Positions 15,974 to 24,899 of a stretch of DNA of 64,000 nt are shown here, piece after piece. The stretch lies in contig OY760687.1 of the NCBI GenBank assembly GCA_963663945.1, positions 2,480,001 to 2,544,000 of the forward strand, given 5' to 3'. The position numbers were made by a program, and so were the translations under genes. The first letter of the stretch is position 1. Each line of letters starts with the position of its first letter. The stretch is from Bin87 sp963663945. GTDB lineage: Bacteria > Chloroflexota > Dehalococcoidia > Lucifugimonadales > UBA3495. Under the pieces are notes generated by a model, which had not been told where the DNA came from, searched no databases, and saw nothing but the letters and a program-made list of their open reading frames with translations.

Positions 15974-16002
15974 AGTATAGCCTATGGGTAATCGCTCATC
16001 AA
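15974..16002 (-). promoter_or_regulatory. Sigma-70-type promoter of leuB
   Basis: On the minus strand TTGATG and TATACT are separated by exactly 17 bp, a near-consensus promoter. The predicted start lies near 15967 and leaves a leader of about 68 nt before the leuB ATG. No leader peptide with leucine codons or T-box was recognised. Confidence 0.7.
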
Positions 16003-16158
16003 ATCGGAGCGTAGAAACGAAGGGCGCCGAGTGAGCGAACCCGACCTCCGACTGACCTCGCTGCAATGAGGTCCCTTTAGCATCCGACGGGTACGCCGTG
16101 AGTGGACATCGCGATGCTCGGAAATCGTCAGGTGGGCGAGAATTTTGCGCGCATCGCG

Positions 16159-16187
16159 TTGACACGCCGGGGTGCACACTTTAAACT
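16159..16187 (+). promoter_or_regulatory. Sigma-70-type promoter of the DUF1501 operon
   Basis: A perfect -35 TTGACA and a -10 TAAACT with a 17-bp spacer lie 65 bp upstream of the DUF1501 start codon. Together with the leuB promoter it accounts for the 352-bp divergent gap 15900-16251. That gap otherwise holds only a small hairpin, GACCTC/GAGGTC, at 16054-16073. Confidence 0.7.
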
Positions 16188-16251
16188 GCGAGCATCAGCC
16201 AAACCTGCGCTGGCGCGTCTTGTCGCGCCTGAATATGGAGGCCCATCCGCG

Positions 16252-17382
16252 ATGACCACCACTAACAATGACCGGTCTTTGGTCGTAATCCAGCTGGCCG
16301 GCGCCAATGACCCGTTGAACACCGTCATTCCGTACGCCGACGGACACTACTATGACTTTCGGCCCAACGTCGGCATTCCCACCGACCAGGTGATACCACT
16401 CAACGGACAGCTCGGCCTCAATCCCAACATGGCGCCGATCAAGGCCCTGTGGGATGAGGGCAAGGTCGCGATCGTCAATGGTATTGGATACCCCAATCCC
16501 ACCCGATCGCACTTCCGCAGCATGGACATCTGGCACACCTGCGAGCCGGAAAAGATCGCCACCGAGGGCTGGCTCGGCCGCGTCATTCGCGACCTGGACC
16601 CCGCCGGACAAAACGTAATCACCGGTGTGAACTTCGGCCGCGGCCTTCCGCGCTCCATGGGCGCCTCCGGCGTTCCAGTTGCCTCCGTGGGCAACCTCGA
16701 GACCTATGGTCTGTTCCCCGACGTGGAAGAGGAGCGCATCCGCGGGCTATGCCTGGACGCCTTCGGCAAGATGTATGGCGGGTCCATTCAGGACGCCGTG
16801 ATGGACTACCTGGGACAGACCGGCCGCGACGCGCTGAAAGGCGCCGACATCCTGCGCACCGCCCCCGAGCAGTATTCCTCCTCGGTGGAGTATGCCGAAA
16901 ACCCGATTGCCCAGTCCCTTAAGAACGTGGCCCAGGTGATGTCCGCCGATCTGGGCACCCGCATCTACTACACTCAGCACGGCAGTTTTGACACCCACGG
17001 CGACGAGGTAAAGGTCCATGGCGGTCTGTGGACCCAGGTTTCCGGCGCGATCAGCGACTTCCTGGCCGACCTGGACGAGCACGGCCGCGGCGACGACGCC
17101 ATCGTGCTGGTGTGGACCGAGTTCGGGCGCCGCATCCGCGACAATGGCACCGGTACCGACCACGGCTCCGGCGGGACCGCCTTCATCATCGGCAACTCGG
17201 TCAATGGCGGCCTCTACGGGCAGTACCCGTCCCTGGCCGAGCGCGACCACCTGGACGGCGACCTGCACTGGAACAACGACTTCCGTTCGACCTACTCGAC
17301 CATTGCCGACAAGTGGCTGGGCCTGGACCCGGTCCCAATCGTCAACGGCCAGTTCGAGCAGTGGGACTTCGTCGGCAACTAA
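16252..17382 (+). CDS. DUF1501 family protein
   Basis: A 376-residue member of the DUF1501 (alkaline-phosphatase/sulfatase-like fold) family. Support comes from the N-terminal VVIQLAGANDPLNTVIPY (variant of the family's GGNDGLNTVVP), NPTRSHFRSMDIWHT, GSFDTHGDEVKVHGGL, VLVWTEFGRRIRDNGTGTDHGSGG and the C-terminal STIADKWLG. Most relatives carry a Tat signal peptide; this one starts directly at MTTTNNDRSLVV with GGAGG upstream and has none. It is the first gene of a + strand operon with the partner DUF1800 gene 48 bp downstream. The function is unproven; the pair is typical of planctomycetes, chloroflexi and proteobacteria. Confidence 0.88.
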   Translation: MTTTNNDRSLVVIQLAGANDPLNTVIPYADGHYYDFRPNVGIPTDQVIPLNGQLGLNPNMAPIKALWDEGKVAIVNGIGYPNPTRSHFRSMDIWHTCEPEKIATEGWLGRVIRDLDPAGQNVITGVNFGRGLPRSMGASGVPVASVGNLETYGLFPDVEEERIRGLCLDAFGKMYGGSIQDAVMDYLGQTGRDALKGADILRTAPEQYSSSVEYAENPIAQSLKNVAQVMSADLGTRIYYTQHGSFDTHGDEVKVHGGLWTQVSGAISDFLADLDEHGRGDDAIVLVWTEFGRRIRDNGTGTDHGSGGTAFIIGNSVNGGLYGQYPSLAERDHLDGDLHWNNDFRSTYSTIADKWLGLDPVPIVNGQFEQWDFVGN

Positions 17383-17430
17383 CCCGACCGGTCGCACCAA
17401 ATTTTTGGAACAGAACTTGCGGAGGCAATT

Positions 17431-18846
17431 ATGAGCAATGCCGATATTGCCCTGATGGCTCACCTGATGCGTCGAGCCGGCTTCGGCGCAACCCGCGATG
17501 AGCTGGAACAGCTGGTCGAGCAGGGTTACGAAAACGTCGTTGAGAACCTGATCAATCCCGGCGACGCCGGCGTGATGCCCGACGATGTGATCCGAAGGTA
17601 CCACTCGGAAATGGCCGAGATGCGGGAGCTGAACAGCGCCGGCGCATACTGGATGTACCGGATGGTCACGACCCGAAATCAGTTGGAAGAGAAGCTGGCC
17701 CTGTTCTGGCATGGCCTCTTCGCCACCGGCTACTCCAAGTTGAACCAGGCCAGCGCGCTGGTCAACCAGATCAACACCTTCCGTCGCCACTCCCTGGGTT
17801 CCTACAAGACGATGCTGGTGGAACTGTCCAAGGACCCGGCCATGATCATCTGGCTGGACAACCACGACAACCATCACGACAACATCAACGAGAACTACGG
17901 GCGGGAGTTGCTCGAGCTCTTCTCCATGGGCGTCGGCAATTACACCGAAGACGATATCAAGGAATGCGCGCGCGCGTTCACCGGCTGGACGCTGGGGAAC
18001 GTCGAGTACATGTCCACCCGCGCCAGCCGCGATTCAATCTGGCCCTACAGCCGCATCAACTGGCACTTCAACTACCGCGACTACGACCACGACGACGGAG
18101 AAAAGACCTTCCTGGGGCACACGGGCAACTTCAACGGTGAGGACATCATCGACATCATCGTGCAGCAGGAAGCCACGGCGCGGTTCATCTGCACCCGCCT
18201 GTTCCAGTTCTTCGCCGCCGACGATGTGGACGAAGCCGGGGAGGCAACCATCAACGACATGATGGCCTCCTACTTCGACTCCGAGTACGAAATTCGCTCT
18301 GTCATGCGGACGATGTTCAACTCTGACTACTTCAAGTCAGAGGACGCGCGGTTCGCCCGTGTCAAGGGACCGGTGGAATTGGTGGTGGGCGCGGTCCGCA
18401 TGGCCGGCACCTACCAGGAGCCCACCTTTGGCGCAGACCAACTGGCCCGCCAGACCATGTACATGGGCCAGGGTATCTTCCAGCCGCCCAGCGTGGAAGG
18501 CTGGCACGAGGGCGCCGAGTGGATCGACAGCGGCGCGCTGGTGGAACGCGTGAACTTCGTGGGCAAGGAACTGGGCGACCCGGGCAACCCGGGCGTCAAG
18601 GCGATCATCGACCGGATTGCCCGACAGGGCCAGGGCATCCTATCGCCCGAAGAACAGGTAGCCGCATGCGCGGACCTGATCGGGCCTCTGGAACTATCCG
18701 AGTCGACCGCCACGCCCATCCGCGAGTTCGCCAACGAGCAGGGACCTGCCGACCTCAGGGACGGCTCCCGCACCGAGGCGGACGAGCAGCGCATCGCCAA
18801 CCTGTTGCGCCTGCTGACGGCTACGCGAGAATACCAACTGGCATAG
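17431..18846 (+). CDS. DUF1800 family protein
   Basis: A 471-residue DUF1800 protein, the standard partner of DUF1501. Family landmarks are HLMRRAGFGATRDELEQL at the N-terminus, LALFWHGLFATGYSKL, NINENYGRELLELFSMGVG, CARAFTGWTL, GHTGNFNGEDIIDIIV, and PPSVEGWHEGAEWI near the C-terminus. There is no signal peptide. GGAGG lies 5 nt before the ATG. The biochemical role is not known; proximity to DUF1501 suggests a complex. A palindromic repeat follows it. Confidence 0.88.
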   Translation: MSNADIALMAHLMRRAGFGATRDELEQLVEQGYENVVENLINPGDAGVMPDDVIRRYHSEMAEMRELNSAGAYWMYRMVTTRNQLEEKLALFWHGLFATGYSKLNQASALVNQINTFRRHSLGSYKTMLVELSKDPAMIIWLDNHDNHHDNINENYGRELLELFSMGVGNYTEDDIKECARAFTGWTLGNVEYMSTRASRDSIWPYSRINWHFNYRDYDHDDGEKTFLGHTGNFNGEDIIDIIVQQEATARFICTRLFQFFAADDVDEAGEATINDMMASYFDSEYEIRSVMRTMFNSDYFKSEDARFARVKGPVELVVGAVRMAGTYQEPTFGADQLARQTMYMGQGIFQPPSVEGWHEGAEWIDSGALVERVNFVGKELGDPGNPGVKAIIDRIARQGQGILSPEEQVAACADLIGPLELSESTATPIREFANEQGPADLRDGSRTEADEQRIANLLRLLTATREYQLA

Positions 18847-18876
18847 CGTCGGCCACAACACAAAGCGGACAATTGC

Positions 18877-18900
18877 AGGGGCGAATGTTTATTCGCCCCT
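18877..18900. repeat. GGGGCGAAT-type palindrome, copy 2
   Basis: An intergenic inverted repeat with 10-bp arms AGGGGCGAAT / ATTCGCCCCT and the loop GTTT, between the DUF1800 and NHL genes. It is the same family as 4736-4763 and 51604-51631; the invariant core is GGGGCGAA...TTCGCCCC. It sits just upstream of the Shine-Dalgarno of the next gene, so it could affect read-through or mRNA stability. Confidence 0.8.
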
Positions 18901-18922
18901 AATCAAAAGAGGAGTGGGTGCA

Positions 18923-19957
18923 ATGACTACCGCAACCGCGGTCAGCGCCGGCCCGGTGGAATATTTGAAGACCATCGGCGTGACTACCAATCAGAGCGGC
19001 CGAGGGTTCATCAACCCGTACGACTGCGCCTTCACCAACGACGGGCGGATCATGGTGCTGAACCATGCCGACGCGGCCCGACAGGCGCTGATCCGCATTG
19101 GCATCCTCAACTGGGACGAGGACTACCTGGGCGAATACAGCAAGGGCACTGGGCGGGGCGAGGGACAATGGACGCTGCCCATTGGCATGACGATCAGCGC
19201 CGACCAACACATCCATGTTACGGACGAGCACCTGCACCGTGTAACGGTGTTCGACACCGATGGTGATTTCGTCAGGATGTGGGGAGAAAAGGGCGATGCC
19301 GCTGGACAGTTGAACGGCCCGGCGGGCATAGCCGTAGCCGCTGACGGAACCGTGTATGTGGCCGAGCAGTACAACCATCGGGTACAGGTATTCACCTCCG
19401 AAGGCAATTCGGTTACCACCTGGGGAGAACTCGGAGACGGGACCGGACAATTCAACATGCCCTGGGGGCTTTGCCTGGACAGCGCCGGCAACGTCTACGT
19501 GGCGGACTGGCGCAACGACCGGGTCCAGAAGTTCACTGGCGACGGGCAGCACCTGGCCACCTATGGATCTTCGGGGACCGAAGACGGGCAGTTCAGCCGG
19601 CCTTCGGCGGTTGCAGTGGACTCAGAAGGTTACATTTACGTGGCCGACTGGGGCAACGAAAGGATCCAGTTGCTGGATTCGGACGGTCACTTCGTACAGT
19701 CGCTGCGGGGGCAGGCCACTTTGTCGAAATGGGCGCAGGACTTCATGTCAGTGAACCCCGACGAGTACAACACGCGCCAGATCGCCAACCTGGTGCCGGA
19801 CCTGCCGGACCACCTGGACACGCCCTACCTGATCTCCGCGCAAACCGAGCCGTACTTCTGGGGGCCGGTGTCTCTCCGGCTGGATCACGAAGAGCGGCTG
19901 TTCGTCGTGGAGGCAAACCGGCATCGGATCCAGGTGTACCAGCGCCGGAAGGACTGA
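18923..19957 (+). CDS. NHL-repeat beta-propeller protein
   Basis: A 344-residue protein made of about six NHL repeats. The unit resembles GQFxxPxGIAVDxxGxVYVADxxNxRVQVF, for example GQLNGPAGIAVAADGTVYVAEQ and GQFSRPSAVAVDSEGYIYVADWG. The C-terminal 80 residues depart from the repeat. No signal peptide is visible, so it may be cytoplasmic. The ATG at 18923 has GAGGAG 8 nt upstream; an in-frame GTG three codons earlier is the alternative. It lies between the DUF1501/DUF1800 pair and glcD, 7 bp before the latter. NHL propellers usually bind protein or RNA; some are enzymes. The role here is unknown. Confidence 0.85.
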   Translation: MTTATAVSAGPVEYLKTIGVTTNQSGRGFINPYDCAFTNDGRIMVLNHADAARQALIRIGILNWDEDYLGEYSKGTGRGEGQWTLPIGMTISADQHIHVTDEHLHRVTVFDTDGDFVRMWGEKGDAAGQLNGPAGIAVAADGTVYVAEQYNHRVQVFTSEGNSVTTWGELGDGTGQFNMPWGLCLDSAGNVYVADWRNDRVQKFTGDGQHLATYGSSGTEDGQFSRPSAVAVDSEGYIYVADWGNERIQLLDSDGHFVQSLRGQATLSKWAQDFMSVNPDEYNTRQIANLVPDLPDHLDTPYLISAQTEPYFWGPVSLRLDHEERLFVVEANRHRIQVYQRRKD

Positions 19958-19964
19958 ACAGACC

Positions 19965-21398
19965 TTGACCGGCAACGACCTTCTTGCAAGCATTAGTGCC
20001 GTCGTTGGTGACGATTATGTAATCGCGCACCGGGAAGACCTTCTGGTCTACGAATACGACGGCTCCGTCGACCGCTCGATGCCCCGGGCGGTCGTTTTGC
20101 CGGCCGATACCCAACAGGTAAGCCGGGTCATGGCGCTGGCTTATGAGGCCGGCGTGACGGTGGTGGGCCGGGGCAGCGGCACCGGATTGAGCGGCGGCGC
20201 AATCACGCCGCCGGAAGGGTTGCAGATCGCCTTCCCACGTATGGACCGCATCCTGGATGTGGACACGATGAACCGCACCGCCCTGGTGGAGCCGGGGGTG
20301 ATCAACTTGGACCTGGACAACCACGTACGCGGGTTCGGGATGCGCTACGCGCCGGACCCGTCGAGCCAGAGGGCGTGCAGCCTGGGCGGCAACATCGCCG
20401 AGAACGCCGGCGGCCCGCACTGCCTGGCCTACGGCGCGACCACCAATCATGTCATCGGGATGGAGGTGGTGCTGGAAGACGGCGAGATCGTGCATCTTGG
20501 AAGCATGGCGCGAGAGGCAGCCGGATACGACCTGCGGGGCGCATTCGTCGGCTCCGAGGGCACGTTTGGTATCGCAACCAAGATACTGGTGCGACTGCTG
20601 CCGTTGCCGGAGACCGTGCGTACCTTCCTCGGCATTTTCCCCGACATCGATTCGGCGTGCACCGCGGTGTCGGCGGTGATCGGCCACGGCATTGTCCCTG
20701 CAGCCCTGGAGATGATCGATGCGCTCAGCATTAAGGCGGTGCAGAATGTCACCGATGCCGGGTATCCGAACGACGCCGGAGCAGTGCTCCTGATCGAACT
20801 GGAAGGCTTGAACGAAGAGGTGGACGAGGTCAGCGGGGAGGTTGAAGCCGCGCTGTGGGATACCGGCGCCGCCGACGTCAGGGTGGCCGAGGACGACGCC
20901 GAACGCGAGCGCCTCTGGGTGGGCCGGAAGACGGCGTTCGGGGCTTTCGGAACCATCGCGCCGAACTACTACCTGGTCGATGGGGTGGTGCCGCGAACCC
21001 GACTGACCCAGATGCTGCGAAAGGTCAGCGAGGTGAGCGAGCGCTATGGCATCACCATTGCCAACGTGTTCCACGCCGGCGACGGCAACCTGCATCCGTG
21101 CATGCTGTTCGACGCCCGCGAACCCGGTGTTATGGAAAGCGCGATGGCTGCCGCCGCAGAACTCATGGAAGAATGCGCGCTGCTGGGCGGCACCCTGAGC
21201 GGTGAGCACGGGATCGGCCTCGAAAAGAAAGAGTTCATGCCCCTGGTCTACACGGATGCGGACATGGCAGCGATGCAGCGTGTACGTGAAGCGTTCGCTC
21301 CGGAAAACCGGCTGAATCCCGGAAAGATCTTCCCGGACGGGAGCTACTGGCGGCCAACGGCGCACCCGGCGGCTTTTACCGCCGGAATGTATGTCTGA
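19965..21398 (+). CDS. glcD: FAD-linked oxidase, glycolate oxidase subunit GlcD-like
   Basis: A 477-residue flavoprotein of the VAO/PCMH family with an FAD_binding_4 domain (VVGRGSGTGLSGGAITPPEG, PSSQRACSLGGNIAENAGGPHCLAYG, GSEGTFGIATKI) and a C-terminal FAD-oxidase domain (HAGDGNLHPCMLFD, LSGEHGIGLEKKEFM). With GlcE and GlcF it oxidises glycolate to glyoxylate, passing electrons to the membrane pool; D-lactate is a realistic alternative substrate. The start is a TTG preceded by AAGGAC. It is the first of a tight glcD-glcE-glcF set. Confidence 0.88.
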   Translation: MTGNDLLASISAVVGDDYVIAHREDLLVYEYDGSVDRSMPRAVVLPADTQQVSRVMALAYEAGVTVVGRGSGTGLSGGAITPPEGLQIAFPRMDRILDVDTMNRTALVEPGVINLDLDNHVRGFGMRYAPDPSSQRACSLGGNIAENAGGPHCLAYGATTNHVIGMEVVLEDGEIVHLGSMAREAAGYDLRGAFVGSEGTFGIATKILVRLLPLPETVRTFLGIFPDIDSACTAVSAVIGHGIVPAALEMIDALSIKAVQNVTDAGYPNDAGAVLLIELEGLNEEVDEVSGEVEAALWDTGAADVRVAEDDAERERLWVGRKTAFGAFGTIAPNYYLVDGVVPRTRLTQMLRKVSEVSERYGITIANVFHAGDGNLHPCMLFDAREPGVMESAMAAAAELMEECALLGGTLSGEHGIGLEKKEFMPLVYTDADMAAMQRVREAFAPENRLNPGKIFPDGSYWRPTAHPAAFTAGMYV

Positions 21399-21443
21399 AA
21401 CCTGCCGCGGCGGTTGTGGGTGTCCGCTCCACGCCCGTTCAGC

Positions 21444-22778
21444 ATGACAACGACACTGTCCGTCACTCGACAACTCGAGGAGTTGATTGGTCGGGAATCG
21501 GTCGCCAGCGCGGTCGACCTCAGTGACTATGCCATCGGGCCTCTGGTGCCGGTGGCCGCGGTGAAACCGGCCACCGCCGATGAAGTAGCCGCGGTGATGG
21601 CTTGGGCGCATCGAACCGGAATAGCGGTGTACCCATCGAGCGGGCGAACACTTACGCAACTGGGAAATGCACCGACACGCCCGGGGATCGCATTGGACCT
21701 GTCCGGAATGAACCGGATCGTGGACTTCCAGCCGGCCGACCTCACCGTGATCGTTGAAGCCGGAGTGACCATCGCGCAACTGGACTCAGCGCTGGCACAG
21801 GATGGCAAACACGTGCCCATCTCAGCGCCGTTGGCGAAACGAGCGACTGTGGGCGGTACCCTCGCGACGGGGATCAGCGGGCCGGTGCGTTCGGCATACG
21901 GGTTGCCCAGGGATTGGCTGATCGGGGTCAGCGTGGTCGGGGCGGACGGATCTCAGACCAAGGCGGGCGGCAAGGTGGTGAAAAACGTCACCGGATACGA
22001 TCTGAACCGCCTTTACACCGGATCCCTCGGAACCCTGGCAGTGATCACCGAAGCCACTTTCAAGCTGGCTCCGGCTCCGACGGAATGGGCAGTGATCCTG
22101 GCCTCGTTCGACGGAGCGGACACCGCCGCCAGAGCGGGTCAGGATCTGCAGGTGCAATACTACGCGCCGTTGGGGCTGCATGTCCTGACCGGACCGGCGG
22201 CGCGACGCATTGCCCCACCGTTGGGCGGCGATGCGCTGGGCATCGCAATCCTGGGTGGGCGTCCAGCGTCGATGCGGCGCCGGGTTGAGGACACGGTCGG
22301 TCTATGGACTTCGGTCGCCGACAAAGTCCACGTCGCCAGAGGGGACGAAGCCGACGACCTGATCCGCACCCTGACCGACCTTCCGGCCGACTCCGCTGCG
22401 CCGCCCTCGATATGCGTCCGGATCAACGCCCAACCATCGGCGCTGCGGGAGGTCCTGGACTTCCGTGACACGCCATTGGGCGACCTGAATCCGCCGTCGG
22501 TGATCGCGGACGTCGGATTCGGCGGCGGCCGCCTGCTCTGGTGGGATGAATTGGCAAATGCAGAACCGGTTCAGATGGCCAACGGCCTAAAGGCTATTCA
22601 GTCGGCGGCTGCATCGCTGGGCGGAGGAGCCATAGTGGAACGGTGTCCCGATACCGTCAAGGGCATGCTCGATGTCTGGGGAGATCAGCCATCTGGCATG
22701 GAAATCATGCGCCGGTTGAAGCATCAATTTGATCCCCAAAACATCCTGAACCCCGGCCGCTTCGTTGGAGGACTGTGA
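21444..22778 (+). CDS. glcE: FAD-binding subunit GlcE-like
   Basis: A 444-residue FAD-binding_4 protein. It has the FAD motif VYPSSGRTLTQLGNAPTRPG, the block APLAKRATVGGTLATGISGPVRSAYG, the GGKVVKNVTGYDLNRLYTGSLGTLAVITEATFKL signature split over 21980-22065, and a C-terminal FDPQNILNPGRF motif typical of GlcE. The start MTTTLSV was chosen over an upstream in-frame GTG, since the conserved region begins soon after. Its TGA overlaps the ATG of glcF (TGATG), which implies translational coupling and a shared complex. Confidence 0.85.
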   Translation: MTTTLSVTRQLEELIGRESVASAVDLSDYAIGPLVPVAAVKPATADEVAAVMAWAHRTGIAVYPSSGRTLTQLGNAPTRPGIALDLSGMNRIVDFQPADLTVIVEAGVTIAQLDSALAQDGKHVPISAPLAKRATVGGTLATGISGPVRSAYGLPRDWLIGVSVVGADGSQTKAGGKVVKNVTGYDLNRLYTGSLGTLAVITEATFKLAPAPTEWAVILASFDGADTAARAGQDLQVQYYAPLGLHVLTGPAARRIAPPLGGDALGIAILGGRPASMRRRVEDTVGLWTSVADKVHVARGDEADDLIRTLTDLPADSAAPPSICVRINAQPSALREVLDFRDTPLGDLNPPSVIADVGFGGGRLLWWDELANAEPVQMANGLKAIQSAAASLGGGAIVERCPDTVKGMLDVWGDQPSGMEIMRRLKHQFDPQNILNPGRFVGGL

Positions 22779-24178
22779 TGGTCAGCGCACCGGACCGGCA
22801 TTCGGACGCCGGCCAGCACATGGGTGGCGGGATCGACGCCGGGCACGGTTTCCCGTACGGATTACCCTTCGAGGGGTCGCTGAACGATGGGCCCGGGTTT
22901 GCCGGTTCCGACGCGCCAGCCGAGGCGGACCTGTATCGTTGCGTGCACTGCGGCCTGTGCCTGAGCGCGTGCCCCACATACGTGGAAACCCGCCTGGAAA
23001 CCGAGTCGCCGCGGGGACGGATCGCGCTGATGAAGGCGGTGCACGAAGGTCGCACCGGGATCAGCGACCGCCTGGTTTCGCATTGGGAACTGTGCCTGCA
23101 GTGCCGGGCGTGCGAAGCGGTCTGCCCATCGGGAGTGCCCTACGGGCGACTGATGGAACATACGCGGGCGCAGGTCCAGGACAACGACCTGCAGAGTCCT
23201 GAATTGGGCCGTCTCTCTCGGCTGTTCCTGAAAGCCGCGCTGCCCCACAACCGAAGACTGCGCCTGGCCGGACACCTGATGCGACTATACCAACGGTCCG
23301 GTATGCAGCGGCTGGTTCGCAAGTCCCAACTGCTCGGGCTGATGCCGGGTGATCTCTCCGCAATGGAAGCGCAAATGCCGGTGATGGGACAGCAGTTTTT
23401 CGGGCCTGGCAATCAGGTCCTCCCAGCGCGGGGCGAGAAACGGATGACCGTGGGCCTGCTGTCCGGATGCGTCATGCCGCTGATGCAGGGCGATGCGATG
23501 CGCGCGGCCGTGCGGGTGCTGCAACGGAATGGGTGCGACGTCGCGGTTCCGCCGGCGCAGGGATGTTGCGGCGCACTGAACCTGCATGCCGGCGATCTGG
23601 ACCTGGGCCGGCAACTGGCTCGGCGGAACATCGACGCGTTCAAGCAGGCCGGGGTGGATGTGGTGGTGACGGCGTCCGCCGGATGCGGATCGTCGATGAA
23701 AGAGTACGGCGACCTGCTTCACGACGATCCGGAATACGCAGAAGCGGCGCAGGAGTTTGCTCGCAACACGCGGGACATCACTGAGTTCCTGGCCGGATTG
23801 CCTCTGGATCCTCCAGGCGCCGAGTTGGCCTGGCGCGTCACCATGCAGGATCCCTGCCACCTGGCACACGCCCAGCGGATTACCGAAGCGCCCCGGCAAG
23901 TGCTCCGCAGCATACCCGGTTTGGAGTTGGTGGAGATGGCGGAGTCTTCGCTGTGCTGTGGCTCAGCCGGGTTCTACTCCCTGATCCAGCGAGACATGTC
24001 ACGGCGGCTTCAGCAGAGGAAGGTCGGCAACGCCACGGCCACGGGAGCCGATGTCATCGCGTCGGCCAACCCCGGGTGCATCAGCCAGTTGGAGCAGGGG
24101 CTACAGAATGCCGGCGCCGAGGTGCGGGTGATGCACGTGGTGGAGATACTGGACGCGGCGTATCAGGCAGGAAATTAA
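22778..24178 (+). CDS. glcF: Iron-sulfur subunit GlcF-like
   Basis: A 466-residue protein. Two 4Fe-4S motifs lie in the N-terminal third (CVHCGLCLSACPTY and CLQCRACEAVCPSG), followed by two CCG (DUF224) domains with GCCGALNLHAG and SLCCGSAGFYS. It receives electrons from the GlcD/GlcE flavins. An unusual glycine- and histidine-rich 45-residue N-terminal extension precedes the first cluster. Its end overlaps the stop of the convergent accessory gene by 4 bp. Confidence 0.9.
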   Translation: MVSAPDRHSDAGQHMGGGIDAGHGFPYGLPFEGSLNDGPGFAGSDAPAEADLYRCVHCGLCLSACPTYVETRLETESPRGRIALMKAVHEGRTGISDRLVSHWELCLQCRACEAVCPSGVPYGRLMEHTRAQVQDNDLQSPELGRLSRLFLKAALPHNRRLRLAGHLMRLYQRSGMQRLVRKSQLLGLMPGDLSAMEAQMPVMGQQFFGPGNQVLPARGEKRMTVGLLSGCVMPLMQGDAMRAAVRVLQRNGCDVAVPPAQGCCGALNLHAGDLDLGRQLARRNIDAFKQAGVDVVVTASAGCGSSMKEYGDLLHDDPEYAEAAQEFARNTRDITEFLAGLPLDPPGAELAWRVTMQDPCHLAHAQRITEAPRQVLRSIPGLELVEMAESSLCCGSAGFYSLIQRDMSRRLQQRKVGNATATGADVIASANPGCISQLEQGLQNAGAEVRVMHVVEILDAAYQAGN

Positions 24179-24711
24179 TTGTTCGAAGGCAACGCCGTCA
24201 CTTCGGTCCCCAGCAGGTGCTTGGCAGCTTCTGAGACGAGCTGCATCGCTACTGGTAACCCATAGGTTTTGAGCGCGTCTACGGCCCTGTCCTTCACCGA
24301 CTGATTGCTTAAATTATCGATGAATTCTTTGCCAGCATAGGTCAACCGGGCCGGACGCAGCTCCGATGACACGTTTGGATCTTCACTGTACAAAACGGTT
24401 GCGCTACCGCCCCGGCTGGTTCCTTTAAGCGTACCTGACATGCGCACTTGGTTGCGGTGTCTGGTTACCTGGCGTGGTGTCCAACATTGTACGAACCCAC
24501 GATCGATCGCGAAACCGACGTGATATCGCCATGTATCTGGTGATATGTTCGGCATCCCCGGCAGATCCCATGGATCTACGTGTTGCGCACTGTCCTCGTC
24601 ACCTGCGAGATCGGGCAAGACGGCGTATCCGTCCATAGCCACCAAGATTTGCTGGAATATGTCCAAGTCGAACACGGTTGGTTGTACGTTGAGTTTTGAC
24701 GCCATATCCAA
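24175..24711 (-). CDS. DUF2513-like accessory protein
   Basis: A 178-residue protein. The N-terminal FDLDIFQQILVAMDGY and the later ARLTYAGKEFIDNLSNQSVKDRAVDALK resemble the DUF2513 layout (a short helical start, then a TxxGxEFLDxxR-like block), which is often seen in accessory or phage-derived DNA; this match is tentative. The last 35 residues form an amphipathic helix (LPVAMQLVSEAAKHLLG). Base composition is visibly more AT-rich than the neighbours, suggesting acquisition. It stands alone between a terminator hairpin and the glc operon. The function is unknown. Confidence 0.65.
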   Translation of the reverse strand: MDMASKLNVQPTVFDLDIFQQILVAMDGYAVLPDLAGDEDSAQHVDPWDLPGMPNISPDTWRYHVGFAIDRGFVQCWTPRQVTRHRNQVRMSGTLKGTSRGGSATVLYSEDPNVSSELRPARLTYAGKEFIDNLSNQSVKDRAVDALKTYGLPVAMQLVSEAAKHLLGTEVTALPSNN

Positions 24712-24839
24712 TTCTCCGGTCGAAGCATTCCGTGCCCTAGCTATAGTTCGACTTGGGCTATGGCCATCCTCGAAATCAGGCTAGGGGATTGCTTTGGAGT
24801 CGCCAAGGCTTTCATGAGTATTGTTTCGCCTCAAAAGTG

Positions 24840-24864
24840 CAGGGGGCGCCATTAGCGCCCCCTG
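24840..24864 (-). terminator. Terminator hairpin of the aminotransferase gene
   Basis: A perfect 10-bp stem (CAGGGGGCGC / GCGCCCCCTG) with the loop CATTA lies 36 bp past the stop of the class V aminotransferase. On the minus strand it is followed by CACTTTTG, a short T-run. The surrounding 188-bp gap 24712-24899 contains no other recognisable element. Confidence 0.65.
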
Positions 24865-24899
24865 GTTGATCGTCCGCGGGAGATTCCAAACGACTCCAT

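Noticed and set aside
15900..16100. T-box or leucine leader peptide upstream of leuB
   Set aside because: The small GACCTC/GAGGTC hairpin lies upstream of the predicted promoter, so it is not in the leuB transcript; no leucine codon run or T-box sequence was found.
16747..17877. 376-codon open frame on the minus strand
   Set aside because: Antisense to the DUF1501 and DUF1800 genes, and spans their junction; no family similarity seen.
19743..21779. 678-codon open frame on the minus strand
   Set aside because: It is antisense to the NHL and glcD genes, whose protein families are clear; long antisense frames are common in high-GC codon bias, and the translation has no recognisable domain.
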